This document shows positions 8,560 to 19,600 of a DNA stretch of 64,000 nucleotides, piece by piece (position 1 is the stretch's first letter; each line of letters begins with the position of its first letter). Under the pieces are notes generated by a model. That model did no database searches. It saw only the letters and a list, made by a program, of their open reading frames with translations, and had not been told where the DNA came from. Origin of the DNA: Actinopolyspora lacussalsi subsp. righensis (lineage in GTDB: Bacteria; Actinomycetota; Actinomycetes; Mycobacteriales; Pseudonocardiaceae); contig NZ_FPAT01000005.1 in the NCBI RefSeq assembly GCF_900116555.1, positions 337,010-401,009 of the forward strand, read 5' to 3'. The position numbers and the translations under genes were made by a program.

Positions 8560-9800
8560 ACGAGGCGAGTACGGAGCTGCCCGAACGAGTGCGGGTGGTG
8601 GGCATCGGCGCCGACGGTTGGCCGGGCCTGTCCCCTACCGCCAGGCAAGCGATCACCGAGGCCGATGTGCTGCTGGGCAGCCGCAGACAGCTCGATCTGG
8701 TACCGGAACCGAGTGGTCGCCGGGTCACCTGGCCCTCACCGCTGCTGCCGGCGTTGCCCGGCTTGTTCGCCGAGTACGCGGACAGCGCCGTCTGCGTGTT
8801 GGCGAGCGGGGACCCGATGTTCCACGGGATCGGTGCGACCCTGGCCAGGTTGCTGGGACCGGAGCGGCTGGATGTGATACCGCAGCCCTCCTCGGTGTCA
8901 CTGGCGTGTTCCCGGTTGGGATGGCCGTCGCAGGAGACCGAGGTGGTCAACCTGGTCGGCAGAGCGGTGGAGAACGTCCTGGCCGCACTCGATCCGGGCG
9001 GACGCCTCCTGGTGCTGGGCTCCGACGGGACGACTCCGGGCAGGGTCGCCGAGCTGCTCACCGAGCACGGTTTCGGCCCCAGCGAACTGACGGTGCTGCA
9101 GAACCTGGGAGCCGCGCACGAGCGGCACCGGACCACGACCGCGGCCGAACTGCGGGAGAACACCGAACCACTCCACGTGCTCGCGGTGCGCTGCCGCACC
9201 GAGGAGGAGACACAGCCCCCCTTCGAGCGCTTCCGAACCGCTGGTGCGCCTGGACTGCCGGACGAGGCGTTCGAGCACGACGGGCAACTGACCAAACGGG
9301 ACGTACGGGTGACCACGATGGCTCGACTGGCCCCCTTCCCCGGTGGGCTGCTGTGGGATGTCGGTGCGGGAGCCGGAAGCGTGGCCGTCGAGTGGATGCG
9401 CGCCGCTCCGTCCTGTCGGGCGATCGCGATCGAACGAGGCTCCGAGCGTGCCGAACGGATCGCGCGCAACGCCGCCCGGCTCGGGGTTCCCGAGCTGAGC
9501 GTCGTCGCGGGAACCGCTCCGGAAGCGCTGCGGGAGTTGGAACGACCGGACGCGGTGTTCGTCGGCGGCGGAGTGACCGCGCCCGACGTGTTACGGACCT
9601 GTATGGAGGCGTTGGCACCGGGCGGACGCCTGGTGGTCAACGCCGTCACGATGGAATCGGAGTCGATAGTGTCCGACTGGTACAGCAGGTTGGGCGGCGA
9701 ATTGGTGCGCATCGGCATCGAACAGGCCGCTCCGATCGGTGGATTCACCGCTTGGCGTCCCGCCATGCGGGTGACGCAATGGGCGGTGACGAAGCGATGA
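8556..9800 (+). CDS. cobL: Precorrin-6Y C5,15-methyltransferase (decarboxylating), CbiE-CbiT fusion
   Basis: CobL methylates C5 and C15 of the corrin ring and decarboxylates the C12 acetate, giving precorrin-8X. The 414 residues comprise an N-terminal CbiE domain (VVGIGADGWPGL, LASGDPMFHGIG) and a C-terminal CbiT domain with SAM motif DVGAGAGS from D268, the FVGGGVTAPD loop and VNAVTMESE. All canonical motifs are intact, so this is probably the housekeeping CobL; a divergent second copy lies at 24067-25284. The start overlaps the stop of a small upstream ORF and the stop overlaps the cobM start (ATGA both times), so the three are co-translated. Confidence 0.95.
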   Translation: MNEASTELPERVRVVGIGADGWPGLSPTARQAITEADVLLGSRRQLDLVPEPSGRRVTWPSPLLPALPGLFAEYADSAVCVLASGDPMFHGIGATLARLLGPERLDVIPQPSSVSLACSRLGWPSQETEVVNLVGRAVENVLAALDPGGRLLVLGSDGTTPGRVAELLTEHGFGPSELTVLQNLGAAHERHRTTTAAELRENTEPLHVLAVRCRTEEETQPPFERFRTAGAPGLPDEAFEHDGQLTKRDVRVTTMARLAPFPGGLLWDVGAGAGSVAVEWMRAAPSCRAIAIERGSERAERIARNAARLGVPELSVVAGTAPEALRELERPDAVFVGGGVTAPDVLRTCMEALAPGGRLVVNAVTMESESIVSDWYSRLGGELVRIGIEQAAPIGGFTAWRPAMRVTQWAVTKR

Positions 9801-10540
9801 CGGTTCACTTCATCGGTGCGGGTCCCGGTGCGGCCGACCTGATCACTGTTCGTGGACGGGACACCCTCGCGAACAGCCCGGTGTGTCTGTACGCGGGCAG
9901 TCTGGTCCCCCGGGAACTCCTGGAACAGTGCCCGCCGGAAGCCCGACTCGTCGACACCGCCAGGATGACGCTCGACGGGATAGTCGACGAGATGCTGGCG
10001 GCCCACCGTCGGGGGCAGGACGTGGCACGGCTGCACTCCGGGGATCCGGCGGTGTTCAGCGCGGTGGCCGAACAGATGCGCAGGCTCGACGCCCACGGTG
10101 TCGACTACGAGATCGTTCCGGGGGTACCCGCGTTCAGCGCGGCGGCGGCAGCGCTGAACCGGGAGCTCACCGTTCCCGGTGTCGGTCAGACCGTGTTGCT
10201 CACCAGGATCGCCGCCCGGGCTACCCCGATGCCGGAGGGCGAGGAGCTGGAAACGCTGGGCGGCAGCGGCGCGACGATGGTGCTGCACCTGGCGGTCAAC
10301 CGCATCGAGGAGCTCGTGGAGCGGTTGGTGCCGAACTACGGTTCCGAGTGCCCCGTCGCCGTGGTCGCCGGTGCGAGCAGGGACGACGAGATCGTGCTGC
10401 GCGGCACGCTGTCAGACATATCCGACCAGGTCAGGCAGGCGGGGATCGAGCGTACCGCCGTGATCGTCGTGGGTGAGGTGCTCACGGCGGGTGAGTTCCC
10501 GGACAGCCATCTCTACTCGGTGAACCGTTGTCGCGAGTGA
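9797..10540 (+). CDS. cobM: Precorrin-4 C11-methyltransferase
   Basis: SAM-dependent methylation of C11 of precorrin-4 to precorrin-5. The 247 residues have the normal family length and motifs: FIGAGPGAADLIT at the start, YAGSLVPRELL, LHSGDPAVF, PGVPAFSAAAAALNRELT and QTVLLTR. The start codon overlaps the cobL stop (ATGA). This is the canonical copy; compare the divergent, tailed paralogue at 25327-26967. A short hairpin, ATTTC-TC-GCGAAAT-like, around 10588 follows the gene and may end transcription before the convergent cbiD. Confidence 0.95.
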   Translation: MTVHFIGAGPGAADLITVRGRDTLANSPVCLYAGSLVPRELLEQCPPEARLVDTARMTLDGIVDEMLAAHRRGQDVARLHSGDPAVFSAVAEQMRRLDAHGVDYEIVPGVPAFSAAAAALNRELTVPGVGQTVLLTRIAARATPMPEGEELETLGGSGATMVLHLAVNRIEELVERLVPNYGSECPVAVVAGASRDDEIVLRGTLSDISDQVRQAGIERTAVIVVGEVLTAGEFPDSHLYSVNRCRE

Positions 10541-10672
10541 TCGCCCGCTTCTGACACCCGGGCGATCTCGCCCTGGGAACCGGGCGTCAATTTCTCGCGA
10601 AATCGCCGCGCCGCTACGGCGTGGTGCCGAACCCCGACCACCCACGCGAGGGATCGGGGCGGCGGGGTCCTG

Positions 10673-11788
10673 TCAGAACGTCGGAGGAGTACGTCCGACG
10701 ATCTCTCCACCACGGTCGATCACGATCACCTCGACCTCCACGGCCGAGCCGCGCAGTGTTTCCAGGGCCACTTCGCGTGCGTGCCGAGCCACGACGTCCC
10801 CCAGCCGGAAATTCTCGGCGAGGGCCGCTTGGAGCGCGTCGAGGGCGGTGTTGGCACCGGCCACGCGTTCGGCCAGTTCCGCGCTGCCGCCCTCCTGTCG
10901 CACCAGGCGGGACAACTGCGCGAAGTTGACCTGGGAACGCTTGGAGTGCAGATCCAGGTGGCCGTCGGCGAGCTTCGCCATCTTGCCGATGCCGCCCGCG
11001 ATCGTCAGCCGGGCCACCGGGTGTCTGCGCAGGTACTTCAGTACCGCTCCCGCGAAGTCGCCCATGTCGAGCAGCGCCTCGTCGGCGAGTCCGTAGAGCT
11101 CGACTACCGTGCGCTCGGAGGTGCTGCCGGTGCATCCCGCCACGTGTTCGAGTCCCTCGGCGCGGGCCACGTCCACTCCCCGCCGGATGCTGTCTATCCA
11201 CGCCGAGCACGAGTACGGGATCACCACTCCCGTGGTGCCCAGGATCGACAGTCCACCCGTGATTCCCAGCCTCGGGTTCCAGGTGTGTCTGGCCAGCTCC
11301 TCGCCGTCCTCGACGGATATCTCGACCACCACGTCACCGGAATCGCCGTGTCTCCCGGCGAGCTCGGTTACCGCTTCGGTGATCAGCCTGCGGGGAACGG
11401 GGTTGATCGCGGGCTCACCGACCGCCAGCGGCAGGCCGGGCTTGGTGATGGTGCCGACACCGGCTCCGGCACGGAAGGTCACCCCGCTGCCCCGCTCACC
11501 ACGGCTGACACGGGAGCGCACGACGGCACCGTGCGTGACGTCCGGATCGTCCCCGGCGTCCTTGACCACTCCGGCGAACGCCCAGCCCGGTCCGGACCGC
11601 TCCCGGGTGAGCGCGAAGGACGGGCAGTGTCCCTTGGGCAACCGCACCGGCACGGGGTCCGGGAAGTCACCCGTGAGCAACGCCGTGTAAGCGGCTGTGG
11701 TCGCGGCCAGGGCACAGGCTCCGGTGGTCCAGCCGTACCGGAGCCCACCCGACTGCTCGGCGCTTTCGTTCGCCACGGCAGAATGCAC
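10673..11788 (-). CDS. cbiD: Cobalt-precorrin-5B C1-methyltransferase, CbiD
   Basis: 371 residues of the CbiD family, which methylates C1 and removes the C20 fragment in the cobalt-early (anaerobic) route. Motifs RYGWTTGACALAAT (near residues 18-31), LGITGGLSILGTTG and AGCTGSTSE are plain. In the oxygen-dependent route CobF does the equivalent step; no CobF is seen here, while CobG is present, so CbiD probably works within an otherwise aerobic-type pathway (inference). The gene is convergent with cobM and divergent from cobK with 223 bp between; no B12 box is visible in that space. Confidence 0.93.
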   Translation of the reverse strand: MHSAVANESAEQSGGLRYGWTTGACALAATTAAYTALLTGDFPDPVPVRLPKGHCPSFALTRERSGPGWAFAGVVKDAGDDPDVTHGAVVRSRVSRGERGSGVTFRAGAGVGTITKPGLPLAVGEPAINPVPRRLITEAVTELAGRHGDSGDVVVEISVEDGEELARHTWNPRLGITGGLSILGTTGVVIPYSCSAWIDSIRRGVDVARAEGLEHVAGCTGSTSERTVVELYGLADEALLDMGDFAGAVLKYLRRHPVARLTIAGGIGKMAKLADGHLDLHSKRSQVNFAQLSRLVRQEGGSAELAERVAGANTALDALQAALAENFRLGDVVARHAREVALETLRGSAVEVEVIVIDRGGEIVGRTPPTF

Positions 11789-12011
11789 TCCAACGGGTTC
11801 GATTGGTCGTCCTGACGGAAGAGTTCGCGGTCACCGATCCGGAGCCCGAAGGAGCCCGGGACTTTCAACGGCCCGACCGCACCGGCGAACCCGACCCTAC
11901 GACCGGCCCCGGTCCGCCCGCGGTGGGAACCCCGAAACCGCGATCCCACCGACGTTTCGGCTCCGGGCACGGGCCGTCGCCGGGAGTCCGCATTCGAATT
12001 GAGGTGTAACG

Positions 12012-12761
12012 ATGAGTCCGCGTGTCCTCGTTCTGGGCGGCACCGGCGAGGGTAGGCGACTGGCCGAACAACTCGCTCACCTGGGATTTTCGGTGGTGTC
12101 CTCGCTCGCCGGCCGTGTCCGCGAGCCGAAACTGCCCGCCGGTGAGGTCCGGATCGGCGGGTTCGGCGGCCGGGAAGGACTGGCCGAATACCTCCGCGGG
12201 GAACGGATCGGGATCGTGGTGGACGCCACCCATCCGTTCGCCGCGCGGATGACCGAGAACGCGGTCTCGGCCACGGAAACCACGGGAACCGAGCTGCTGG
12301 TGCTCCGGAGAAGGGCGTGGTCGCCGGGACCGGACGACGAGTGGCACCAAGTGGACTCGCTGGCCGAGGCCGCCGAGAAGGTCGGCGAACTCGGGCGGCG
12401 CGTGCTGTTGACCACCGGGCGCCAGGAGCTGGGGTGCTTCGCCGCCGCGCGGGACAACTGGTTCCTGGTACGCACCGTCGACGAGCCCGAACAACCGCTG
12501 CCGCCGAACATGACCACGCTTTCCGCGAGAGGACCGTTCGACACCGCCTCCGAGTTGGAACTGCTCCGAGCACACCGGATAGAGGTAATCGTGAGCAAGA
12601 ACAGCGGAGGCGACATGACCGAGGGGAAGCTGAGCGCCGCACGCGGGCTGGGGCTGCCCGTGGTGCTGGTGCGACAGCCGGACCTCCCGCCGGCACCCGT
12701 GGTGCACACCGTGGAGGAGGCACTCACCTGGTTCCGGGAACGCGGTTATCATGCCGGATAA
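12012..12761 (+). CDS. cobK: Precorrin-6A reductase
   Basis: NADPH-dependent reduction of precorrin-6A to precorrin-6B. 249 residues with the N-terminal Rossmann motif VLVLGGTGEGRRLAEQL, VDATHPFA near residue 74, LLTTGRQELG and the C-terminal VSKNSGG...KLSAARGLGLPVVLV of the CobK/CbiJ family. An ATG start follows GAGGTGTAACG. The 3' end runs 13 bp into the 3' end of the convergent cobIJ gene, an unusually tight convergent junction with no room for a separate terminator. Confidence 0.94.
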   Translation: MSPRVLVLGGTGEGRRLAEQLAHLGFSVVSSLAGRVREPKLPAGEVRIGGFGGREGLAEYLRGERIGIVVDATHPFAARMTENAVSATETTGTELLVLRRRAWSPGPDDEWHQVDSLAEAAEKVGELGRRVLLTTGRQELGCFAAARDNWFLVRTVDEPEQPLPPNMTTLSARGPFDTASELELLRAHRIEVIVSKNSGGDMTEGKLSAARGLGLPVVLVRQPDLPPAPVVHTVEEALTWFRERGYHAG

Positions 12762-14293
12762 CGGCGTGGCGTGAACACGGTCGTACCGTCCGAGCGCTCG
12801 ACGACCCTGCTGGTGGAGGAGCCGACCAGCAACAGACAGCGCATGTCGACCTGTTCCGGATCCAGCTCGTCGAGCCGGACGATCCGAACGTCCTCCTCCG
12901 CACCTCCGATGTCCCTGCCGATCACCACCGGTGTGTCGGGAGCACGGTGCCGGAGCAGTGTGTCGCGGGCCGCACCGACCTGCCAACGCCTGCTCGCGGA
13001 CGCCGGGTTGTAGACGGCCATCGCGAGATCGGCACTCGCGGCGGCCTCCAGCCGCTGTTCGATGACGCTCCACGGTTTGAGCCGATCGGACAGCGAGAGC
13101 ACGCAGTAGTCGTGGCCCAGCGGCGCCCCCGCTCTGCTGGCCACCGCCTGCGCCGCGGTGAGCCCGGGGAGTACGCGGACGTTCACGTGCTCGTAGGCAG
13201 GATCGGCGGCCGCCTCCAGCACGGCGCTCGCCATCGCGAAGACCCCTGGGTCGCCGGACGAGACCACGACGACCTCGCGCCCGGTGGCGGCGAGGTCCAG
13301 CGCTGCCGCGGCCCGCTCGGCTTCGACCCGGTTGTCCGAGGGGTGCTTGCGTTGGCGCGGATTGGTCGGAATCCGGTCGAGGTAGGGACCGTAGCCGACG
13401 AGATCGTCAGCGGCGCCGAGCGCCGCCTGTGCCTCGGGAGTCGTCCACTCCCGCCCCGCGGGGCCCAATCCGACCACGCTGAGGCCGCCCGAGCTCGAGC
13501 CGGTTTCGCTGCCGGTGTCCTCGTGGGCCGCGGTGGTGCCGGTGGTCTCCCCCACCGGGCTGGGCAGCAGTGCCAGCGAGAAGTAGGGCACGCTTTCGGG
13601 ATCGACGTCGCCGAGCTTCTCGACTCGTTGGCGGCGTGTGCTGGCGCGTTCCACGTAGTAGGCACTGTCGAGACAGCCGGCCTTGTCGAAGGCCTCCCGC
13701 ACTCCCTCGAAGGTCCGCCCCAGTTTGAGCACGGCGGCGGCGTCGGTGTCCCGCAGTCGCTCGGCCAGGGCGTCCGGGTCCAGGGTGCCGGGCAGTACCG
13801 TTAGGACCTCGTCGCGTTCGGCGAGTGGTCGTCCCAGTTCGGCCGAAGCGGCGCTGACCGAATTGACGCCTGGCACGACCTCCGTGTCGAACCGTCCCGA
13901 GAGCCGTTTGTGCATGTGCATGTAGGAGCCGTAGAAGAACGGATCGCCCTCCCCCAGCAGTGCGACGTCGCGACCCGCGGCGAGGTGAGTGGCCAGCCTG
14001 CCCGCGATCTCGGTGTAGAACTCGTCGATCGCGCCCTGGTACCCCCCGGGGTGATCGGTGGTCTCGGTGGTGACGGGATACACCAGGGGTTCCTCGATCT
14101 GGTCACCGCGCAGATAGGGCTCGGCGACCGAGCGGGCGATGCTGTTGCCGTGCCTGGCGCTGTGATAGGCGACCACGTCGGCCTCACCGATCAGACGTGC
14201 CGCCTTGACCGTGACCAGTTCCGGATCACCGGGGCCGAGGCCCACTCCGAACAGTCGGCCGGGCAGGGGGGCGTTGCTGTGTTGGCTGCTCAC
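12749..14293 (-). CDS. cobIJ: Fused precorrin-2 C20- and precorrin-3B C17-methyltransferase
   Basis: 514 residues made of two SAM methyltransferase domains. The N-terminal CobI domain ([46 protein letters not shown]) makes precorrin-3A. After a Thr/Ser/Gly-rich linker near residues 253-268, the CobJ domain ([17 protein letters not shown] from about 272, [39 protein letters not shown]) performs ring contraction with C17 methylation. The same fusion exists in mycobacteria. The GTG start overlaps the cobH stop by four bases, the 3' end overlaps cobK by 13 bp, and the cobG-cobH-cobIJ order makes a three-gene operon. Confidence 0.95.
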   Translation of the reverse strand: MSSQHSNAPLPGRLFGVGLGPGDPELVTVKAARLIGEADVVAYHSARHGNSIARSVAEPYLRGDQIEEPLVYPVTTETTDHPGGYQGAIDEFYTEIAGRLATHLAAGRDVALLGEGDPFFYGSYMHMHKRLSGRFDTEVVPGVNSVSAASAELGRPLAERDEVLTVLPGTLDPDALAERLRDTDAAAVLKLGRTFEGVREAFDKAGCLDSAYYVERASTRRQRVEKLGDVDPESVPYFSLALLPSPVGETTGTTAAHEDTGSETGSSSGGLSVVGLGPAGREWTTPEAQAALGAADDLVGYGPYLDRIPTNPRQRKHPSDNRVEAERAAAALDLAATGREVVVVSSGDPGVFAMASAVLEAAADPAYEHVNVRVLPGLTAAQAVASRAGAPLGHDYCVLSLSDRLKPWSVIEQRLEAAASADLAMAVYNPASASRRWQVGAARDTLLRHRAPDTPVVIGRDIGGAEEDVRIVRLDELDPEQVDMRCLLLVGSSTSRVVERSDGTTVFTPRRYPA

Positions 14294-14916
14294 TCTTCCT
14301 CGCTCGCGATCGCGTTGATGGCGGCGACCGTCATCGCACTACCGCCGCGCCTGCCGTGCACCACCAGGTACTCGGGACAGCCGGGGTGCTCCTCCAGCGC
14401 CTGTTTGGACTCGACCGCACCGATGAACCCGACCGGAATCCCCAGTACCGCCGCTGGTGTTCCCGCCCCCTCCTCGATCAGCTCCAGCAATCGGAACAAG
14501 CAGGTGGGCGCGTTGCCGATCGCGACCACGGCTCCGTCGAGCCTGCCGCGCCACAGTTCCATGGCCGCCGCGCTGCGGGTGGTCTCCAGCTGACGGGCCA
14601 GTTCCGGGACCCGTGGGTCGGACAGGGTACACAGGATCTCGTTGGCGGCGGGCAACCTACGGCGCGTCACCCCCGCGGCCACCATTTCCGCGTCGCACAA
14701 CACCGGAGCACCGGCAGCCAGCGCGTCGCGCGCGACACCGACCGCTCCGGGGGAGAAGGCGAGATCGTCGACAAGGTCGACCATGCCGCAGGCGTGGATC
14801 ATGCGCACGGCCACACCGGCGACGTCCGACGGCAGCTCGTCGAGACCGGCTTCGGCGCGGATCGTCGCGAAGGAGCGCCGGTAGATCTCCTTGCCGTCCC
14901 GGATGTATTCGATCAC
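14290..14916 (-). CDS. cobH: Precorrin-8X methylmutase
   Basis: Moves the C11 methyl group to C12 to form hydrogenobyrinic acid. 208 residues, normal length for CobH/CbiC. H41 in [10 protein letters not shown] is the family catalytic histidine. Also visible are [33 protein letters not shown] and [15 protein letters not shown]. Overlaps of four bases with cobG upstream and with cobIJ downstream indicate co-translation. Confidence 0.95.
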   Translation of the reverse strand: MIEYIRDGKEIYRRSFATIRAEAGLDELPSDVAGVAVRMIHACGMVDLVDDLAFSPGAVGVARDALAAGAPVLCDAEMVAAGVTRRRLPAANEILCTLSDPRVPELARQLETTRSAAAMELWRGRLDGAVVAIGNAPTCLFRLLELIEEGAGTPAAVLGIPVGFIGAVESKQALEEHPGCPEYLVVHGRRGGSAMTVAAINAIASEEE

Positions 14917-16304
14917 CGGTTGTCCTCGTCACCCGTTTCCTGCTGGTTGTCCTCGTGTCCGTTCCCGGGCTCGACGGTGCTCGCACCGACGTGCCGGGCA
15001 CGCCGGACGGCCTCGGCCACCTCGTCCGTCCCCGCCTCCGTGGCCCAGGTGTCGGTCCCGGACTCCGTGGTGGAGCTGACCCGGTATCCGGAGGGGCTCG
15101 CCAGCACTTCCACCACCGGACCGCGCGGAAGCCCGCAGCGGCGCGAGCAACCGGCCCAGTGCACCGGCAGGACACCGGCATCGGTGCCTCCGGCGTCCGC
15201 CGCCTCGACATAGGCCAGACCACGCGCGGCGTCCCGGTGGACGTCTGCCAGGGACTTGGCACAGCCGGGTTCCCCCGCACAGGCGGTCGCGCCGTTGAAC
15301 GGCGAGGCTGTTTCGACGATCAGACCACACGAGTGCAGCGCGGAGAGCCACGTCGAACACTCGTCTTCGGCGACGCCGGGTACGACCACCGTCCGCCAGG
15401 GCGTCAGTCGGACGGTACCCGACGCGGCTTCGGCCGTTCGTATGATGCAACGCAGCTGCGCCGGGGACAAGCGCCCCAGTGGTGCTCCCACGCCCAGGGC
15501 TACCCGCCCCTCGGAGCGAGCCAGCTCACCCACAGTGGGTCTTTCCTGGGAATTCACCCGCTCGGTGAACGAGGTGGGGGGCCGCGATGTGACATCGGCA
15601 ACGGATCCCGACCATCGCTCCACACGAGCACGAAGCGCGTCGGTCAACTCATCCAGTGTGTCCAACTCGGCCACTCGCCACGCGGCGGCACCGTGCCGTT
15701 CCCGCACGGCGAGGAACTCGCACGCGGCCATCACCGCGGCGGCGGGCGCCGAGTCGGGCGGGACCCGCACTCCCGAATCGGTTCCCGCCAGCAACAGGGC
15801 GACGTTGTCGGAGGACACCGGCAGCAGTCCCACGTCGGCACGCAGCCGCGCCAGATCACCGCTGCCGTCGTCGACGGTGAACAGGAACCTGCCGGACAGT
15901 TCGGCCAACGCGGGCTCGGCGCACAGCAGTGCGTCGAGTTCCGCGGCGAGCCAACGCACCGAGCGCAGTCGGCCGCGCCCGTCGAGTCCCGCGTAAGGGG
16001 CGGCGATGATGTTGCGCACCCGCTCGTGGGTCAACGAGGGCAGCAGACCGACTTCGGCCAGCAGCCGTCCCAGCTCTTCGGGGGCTTCGACACCGCGCAG
16101 CTGCAGGTTCGCACGCGAGGTCAGCTCGACCGTGGAGTTCCCCAGCTCCACGGCCGCCTTCGTCAGGGCGCGCAGCCCGCGGGTCTCCAGCCGACCACCG
16201 GGAACCCGGATCCGCGCCAGCCCACCGTCCGCGGCCTGATGAACCCGGAGCGCACCGGGGCAGGCATCGGCTCTGTCTCGGTCGACGCTGTAGTTCTCGG
16301 ACAC
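14913..16304 (-). CDS. cobG: Precorrin-3B synthase
   Basis: Oxygen-dependent monooxygenase that forms the C20-hydroxy gamma-lactone of precorrin-3B, the hallmark of the aerobic route. 463 residues with a sulfite-reductase-like fold. Four cysteines expected to hold the 4Fe-4S centre are at C342 and C348 (CAGEPGC) and C386 and C390 (CSRRC). RANLQLRG and [14 protein letters not shown] are also typical. The C-terminal ~30 residues are Glu/Gln/Asn-rich. GTG start. First gene of cobG-cobH-cobIJ; it is divergent from the cobN riboswitch and no B12 box is visible for this direction. Confidence 0.93.
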   Translation of the reverse strand: MSENYSVDRDRADACPGALRVHQAADGGLARIRVPGGRLETRGLRALTKAAVELGNSTVELTSRANLQLRGVEAPEELGRLLAEVGLLPSLTHERVRNIIAAPYAGLDGRGRLRSVRWLAAELDALLCAEPALAELSGRFLFTVDDGSGDLARLRADVGLLPVSSDNVALLLAGTDSGVRVPPDSAPAAAVMAACEFLAVRERHGAAAWRVAELDTLDELTDALRARVERWSGSVADVTSRPPTSFTERVNSQERPTVGELARSEGRVALGVGAPLGRLSPAQLRCIIRTAEAASGTVRLTPWRTVVVPGVAEDECSTWLSALHSCGLIVETASPFNGATACAGEPGCAKSLADVHRDAARGLAYVEAADAGGTDAGVLPVHWAGCSRRCGLPRGPVVEVLASPSGYRVSSTTESGTDTWATEAGTDEVAEAVRRARHVGASTVEPGNGHEDNQQETGDEDNR

Positions 16305-16415
16305 TCCGGGGATGCTACGGGCCGCACCACTGTGCGCCGCGACACGATGGCGGCCTGGGGTGTGCCCGCGGCTTGACGAGGGATCCGCACGTTACCGAAA
16401 CTGGAGCTCGTATCT

Positions 16416-16563
16416 GCGGTGGATCATGGAGGAAGCCGGTGCGAGTCCGGCGCGGTCCCGCCACTGTCACCGAGGAGCGAACTCCGTGGACGGTCACTGT
16501 CTCGTGGAGATGGGAAGACCGGAGCGAGCGATGATCCGGGAGCCAGGAGACTCCGACCACCGC
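16416..16563 (+). ncRNA. Adenosylcobalamin riboswitch controlling cobN
   Basis: A cobalamin-riboswitch core is recognisable: GGAAGCCGGTGCGAGTCCGG at 16431-16450, then the GCCACTGTC box and, downstream, GAGCCAGGAGACTC. The P1 arms are GCGGTGG (16416-16422) and CCACCGC (16557-16563), seven perfect pairs. Beyond it AGGGG/CCCCT at about 16575-16590 may be the expression platform. cobN begins 120 bp downstream with GAGGAG before its ATG, so control could be on termination or translation. Confidence 0.93.
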
Positions 16564-16683
16564 CACCACTGAAAAGGGGCGAGGACCCCTGGGAAGGTTA
16601 CTGATGCGCCGTTCGAACGCGCGTGCATCGCGCGTCCTGTCCTGGTCGGTCCCCCCGGTTTTCGACGCCGAGGAGCCAATCGC

Positions 16684-19600
16684 ATGATCCTGCTGCTGTC
16701 AACTTCCGACACCGACCTACTCAGCGCACGGGCCAGCGGCGCCGACTACCGGCTCGCCAACCCGGCCCGGGTCGGTGCGGACGATCTCCCCGGACTGCTG
16801 GACGGCGTCGACCTCGTCGTGGTGCGGCTGCTCGGCGGCCGCAGGGCGTGGGAGGAAGGACTCGACGTCCTGCTGAACGGGCCACGCCCGGTGGTCGTAC
16901 TCGGCGGGGAACAACAGCCGGACGCCGAGCTCATGGAGTGCTCGACGGTTCCGGGCGGCGTGTGTGCCGAGGCGCACGCCTACCTGGCGCACGGCGGCCC
17001 GGAGAACCTGACCCAGCTGTTCCACTTCCTGTCCGACACCGTGCTGCTTACCGGGCACGGGTTCGCTCCGCCCGCGGAAACCCCCACCTGGGGCAGGCTG
17101 GAGCGCACGCCGGGTCGGCAGGAGGGTCCCACCGTCGCGGTGCTGTACTACCGGGCGCACCACATGGCGGGCAACACCGCGTTCGCCCACACCCTCTGCG
17201 ACGCGATCGAGAACGCGGGCGGACAGGCCATGCCGCTGTTCTGCGCCTCGCTGCGCACCCCCGACCCGGAACTGCTCGAAACGCTGCGCGGCGCGGACGC
17301 CCTGGTGGTCACGGTGCTCGCCGCGGGGGGCAGCAAGCCCGCGGTGGCCACCGCCGGTGGTGACGACGAGGCGTGGGACGTCGGCGCGCTCGCGCGACTG
17401 GACATCCCGATCCTGCAAGGGTTGTGCCTGACCAGCAGCCGCGCCGCCTGGGAGGAGAACGACGAGGGACTGTCCCCGTTGGACATGGCCACCCAGGTCG
17501 CGGTTCCGGAGTTCGACGGCAGGCTGATAACGGTACCGTTCTCGTTCAAGGAGAACGACTCGGAAGGACTGCCGGTCTACGTCGCCGACAGCGAGCGCGC
17601 GGCGCGTGTCGCCGGGATCGCGGTTCGACACGGGAGGCTGGGACACATCCCCGCCGAGCGCAAGCGCCTCGCGTTGATGCTCTCGGCCTACCCCACCAAA
17701 CACGCCAGGGTCGGCAACGCAGTCGGCCTGGACACCCCGGTGTCCGCGGTGCGGATGCTGCGCTCGCTGCACGAGCACGGCTACGACATCGGCCCGGCGG
17801 AGGGCCCGGACGCCCTGCCCGGTGTCGAGGCGCAGGACGGCGACGCGCTGATTCACGCGCTGATCGCGGCAGGCGGACAGGACCGCGACTGGCTGAGCGA
17901 GGAACAGCTGGCGGGCAATCCGGTACGCATCCCCGTCGGGCGCTACCGGGAGTGGTTCGACTCGCTTCCCGAACAGCTGCGCACCGACATCGAACAGCAC
18001 TGGGGACCACCGCCCGGTGAGCTGTTCGTGGACTACTCGCGGGACCCCGAGGGTGAGATCGTGCTCGCCGCCATCAGGGCGGGCAACGTCGTGCTGATGA
18101 TCCAGCCGCCACGTGGCTTCGGGGAGAACCCGATCGCGATCTACCACGATCCCGACCTGCCCCCGAGCCACCACTACCTGGCCGCCTACCGGTGGCTCGT
18201 CGACGACTTCGACGCGCACGCGATGGTGCACCTGGGCAAGCACGGCAATCTGGAGTGGCTCCCGGGCAAGACGGCGGGCATGTCGGCGGCCTGCGCCACG
18301 GACGCGGCGATCGCCGACCTGCCGCTGATCTACCCGTTCCTGGTCAACGATCCCGGTGAGGGAACACAGGCCAAGCGGCGGGTGCACGCGACCCTGGTGG
18401 ACCACCTGGTTCCTCCGATGGCCCGCGCCGAGAGCTACGGCGACATCGCACGACTGGAACAGCTGCTCGACGAGCACGCCAACATCACGGCGATGGACCC
18501 GGCCAAGCTGCCCGCCATCCGCAGCCAGATCTGGACGCTGATGCAGGCTGCCAAGCTGGATCACGACCTGGGGCTGGCGGAGCGCCCGCACGACGCCGAG
18601 TTCGACGACATGCTGATGCAGGTCGACGGTTGGCTGTGCGAGGTCAAGGATGCCCAGATCCGGGAAGGGCTGCACGTGTTCGGGGATCCTCCCGCTGGGG
18701 AGGCCCGGGTCGGCCTGGTGCTGGCGATGCTGCGGGCACGGCAGATGTGGGGTGGCCGGCAGGCAGCGGTTCCGGGGCTGCGAGAGGCGTTGGGACTCGC
18801 GGAGGACGGTTCGGAGGCCCGGGAACGGGTGGACGACGTCGAGGAGCGGGCTCACTCGCTGGTGGCGGCCATGGAGGAACACGGCTGGCGGAGCGAGAAA
18901 GTCGAGGAAGCCTGCCGTGCGGTGCTGGGCGAGGTGCCGGAACGGGTTCCCGAGGTGCTGCGGTTCGCCGCCGCGGAGATCGTGCCGCGACTCGCGGCCA
19001 CCACCGACGAGATGGACTCGACGCTGCACGCGCTGAACGGCGGGTACATCCCCTCCGGGCCGAGCGGCTCCCCGCTGCGCGGGCTGGTGAACGTACTTCC
19101 CACCGGCAGGAACTTCTACTCGGTGGACCCGAAGGGCATTCCGAGCAGGCTCGCCTGGGACACCGGCTACGCCATCGCCGAGTCGCTGCTGCAGCGCTAC
19201 CGCGAGGACAACGGTGAGTGGCCCGACACGGTGGGACTGTCGGTGTGGGGCACCAGCGCGATGCGCACCTCCGGTGATGACATCGCAGAGGTGCTCGCGC
19301 TGATCGGTGTCCGTCCCACCTGGGACGACTCCTCGCGGCGGGTCAACGGGCTGGAGGCGATCCCGCTCGACGAGCTCGAACGGCCGCGCGTCGACGTCAC
19401 GGTGCGCATCAGCGGCTTCTTCCGGGACGCCTTCCCGCACGTGGTCAACCTGCTCGACGACGCCTTCCGGATGGTCTCCGAGCTGGACGAGCCCGACGAG
19501 TGGAACCACGTGCGGGCGCACACCAGGGCCGACATCGCCGAGCACGGCGACGAGCGCCGCGCGACGATGCGCATCTTCGGTTCCAAGCCGGGTGCCTACG

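Noticed and set aside
8342..9796. The upstream part of a long plus-strand frame continuous with cobM
   Set aside because: It runs through cobL in another frame and gives Arg-rich sequence; cobM starts at 9797 with an ATGA overlap.
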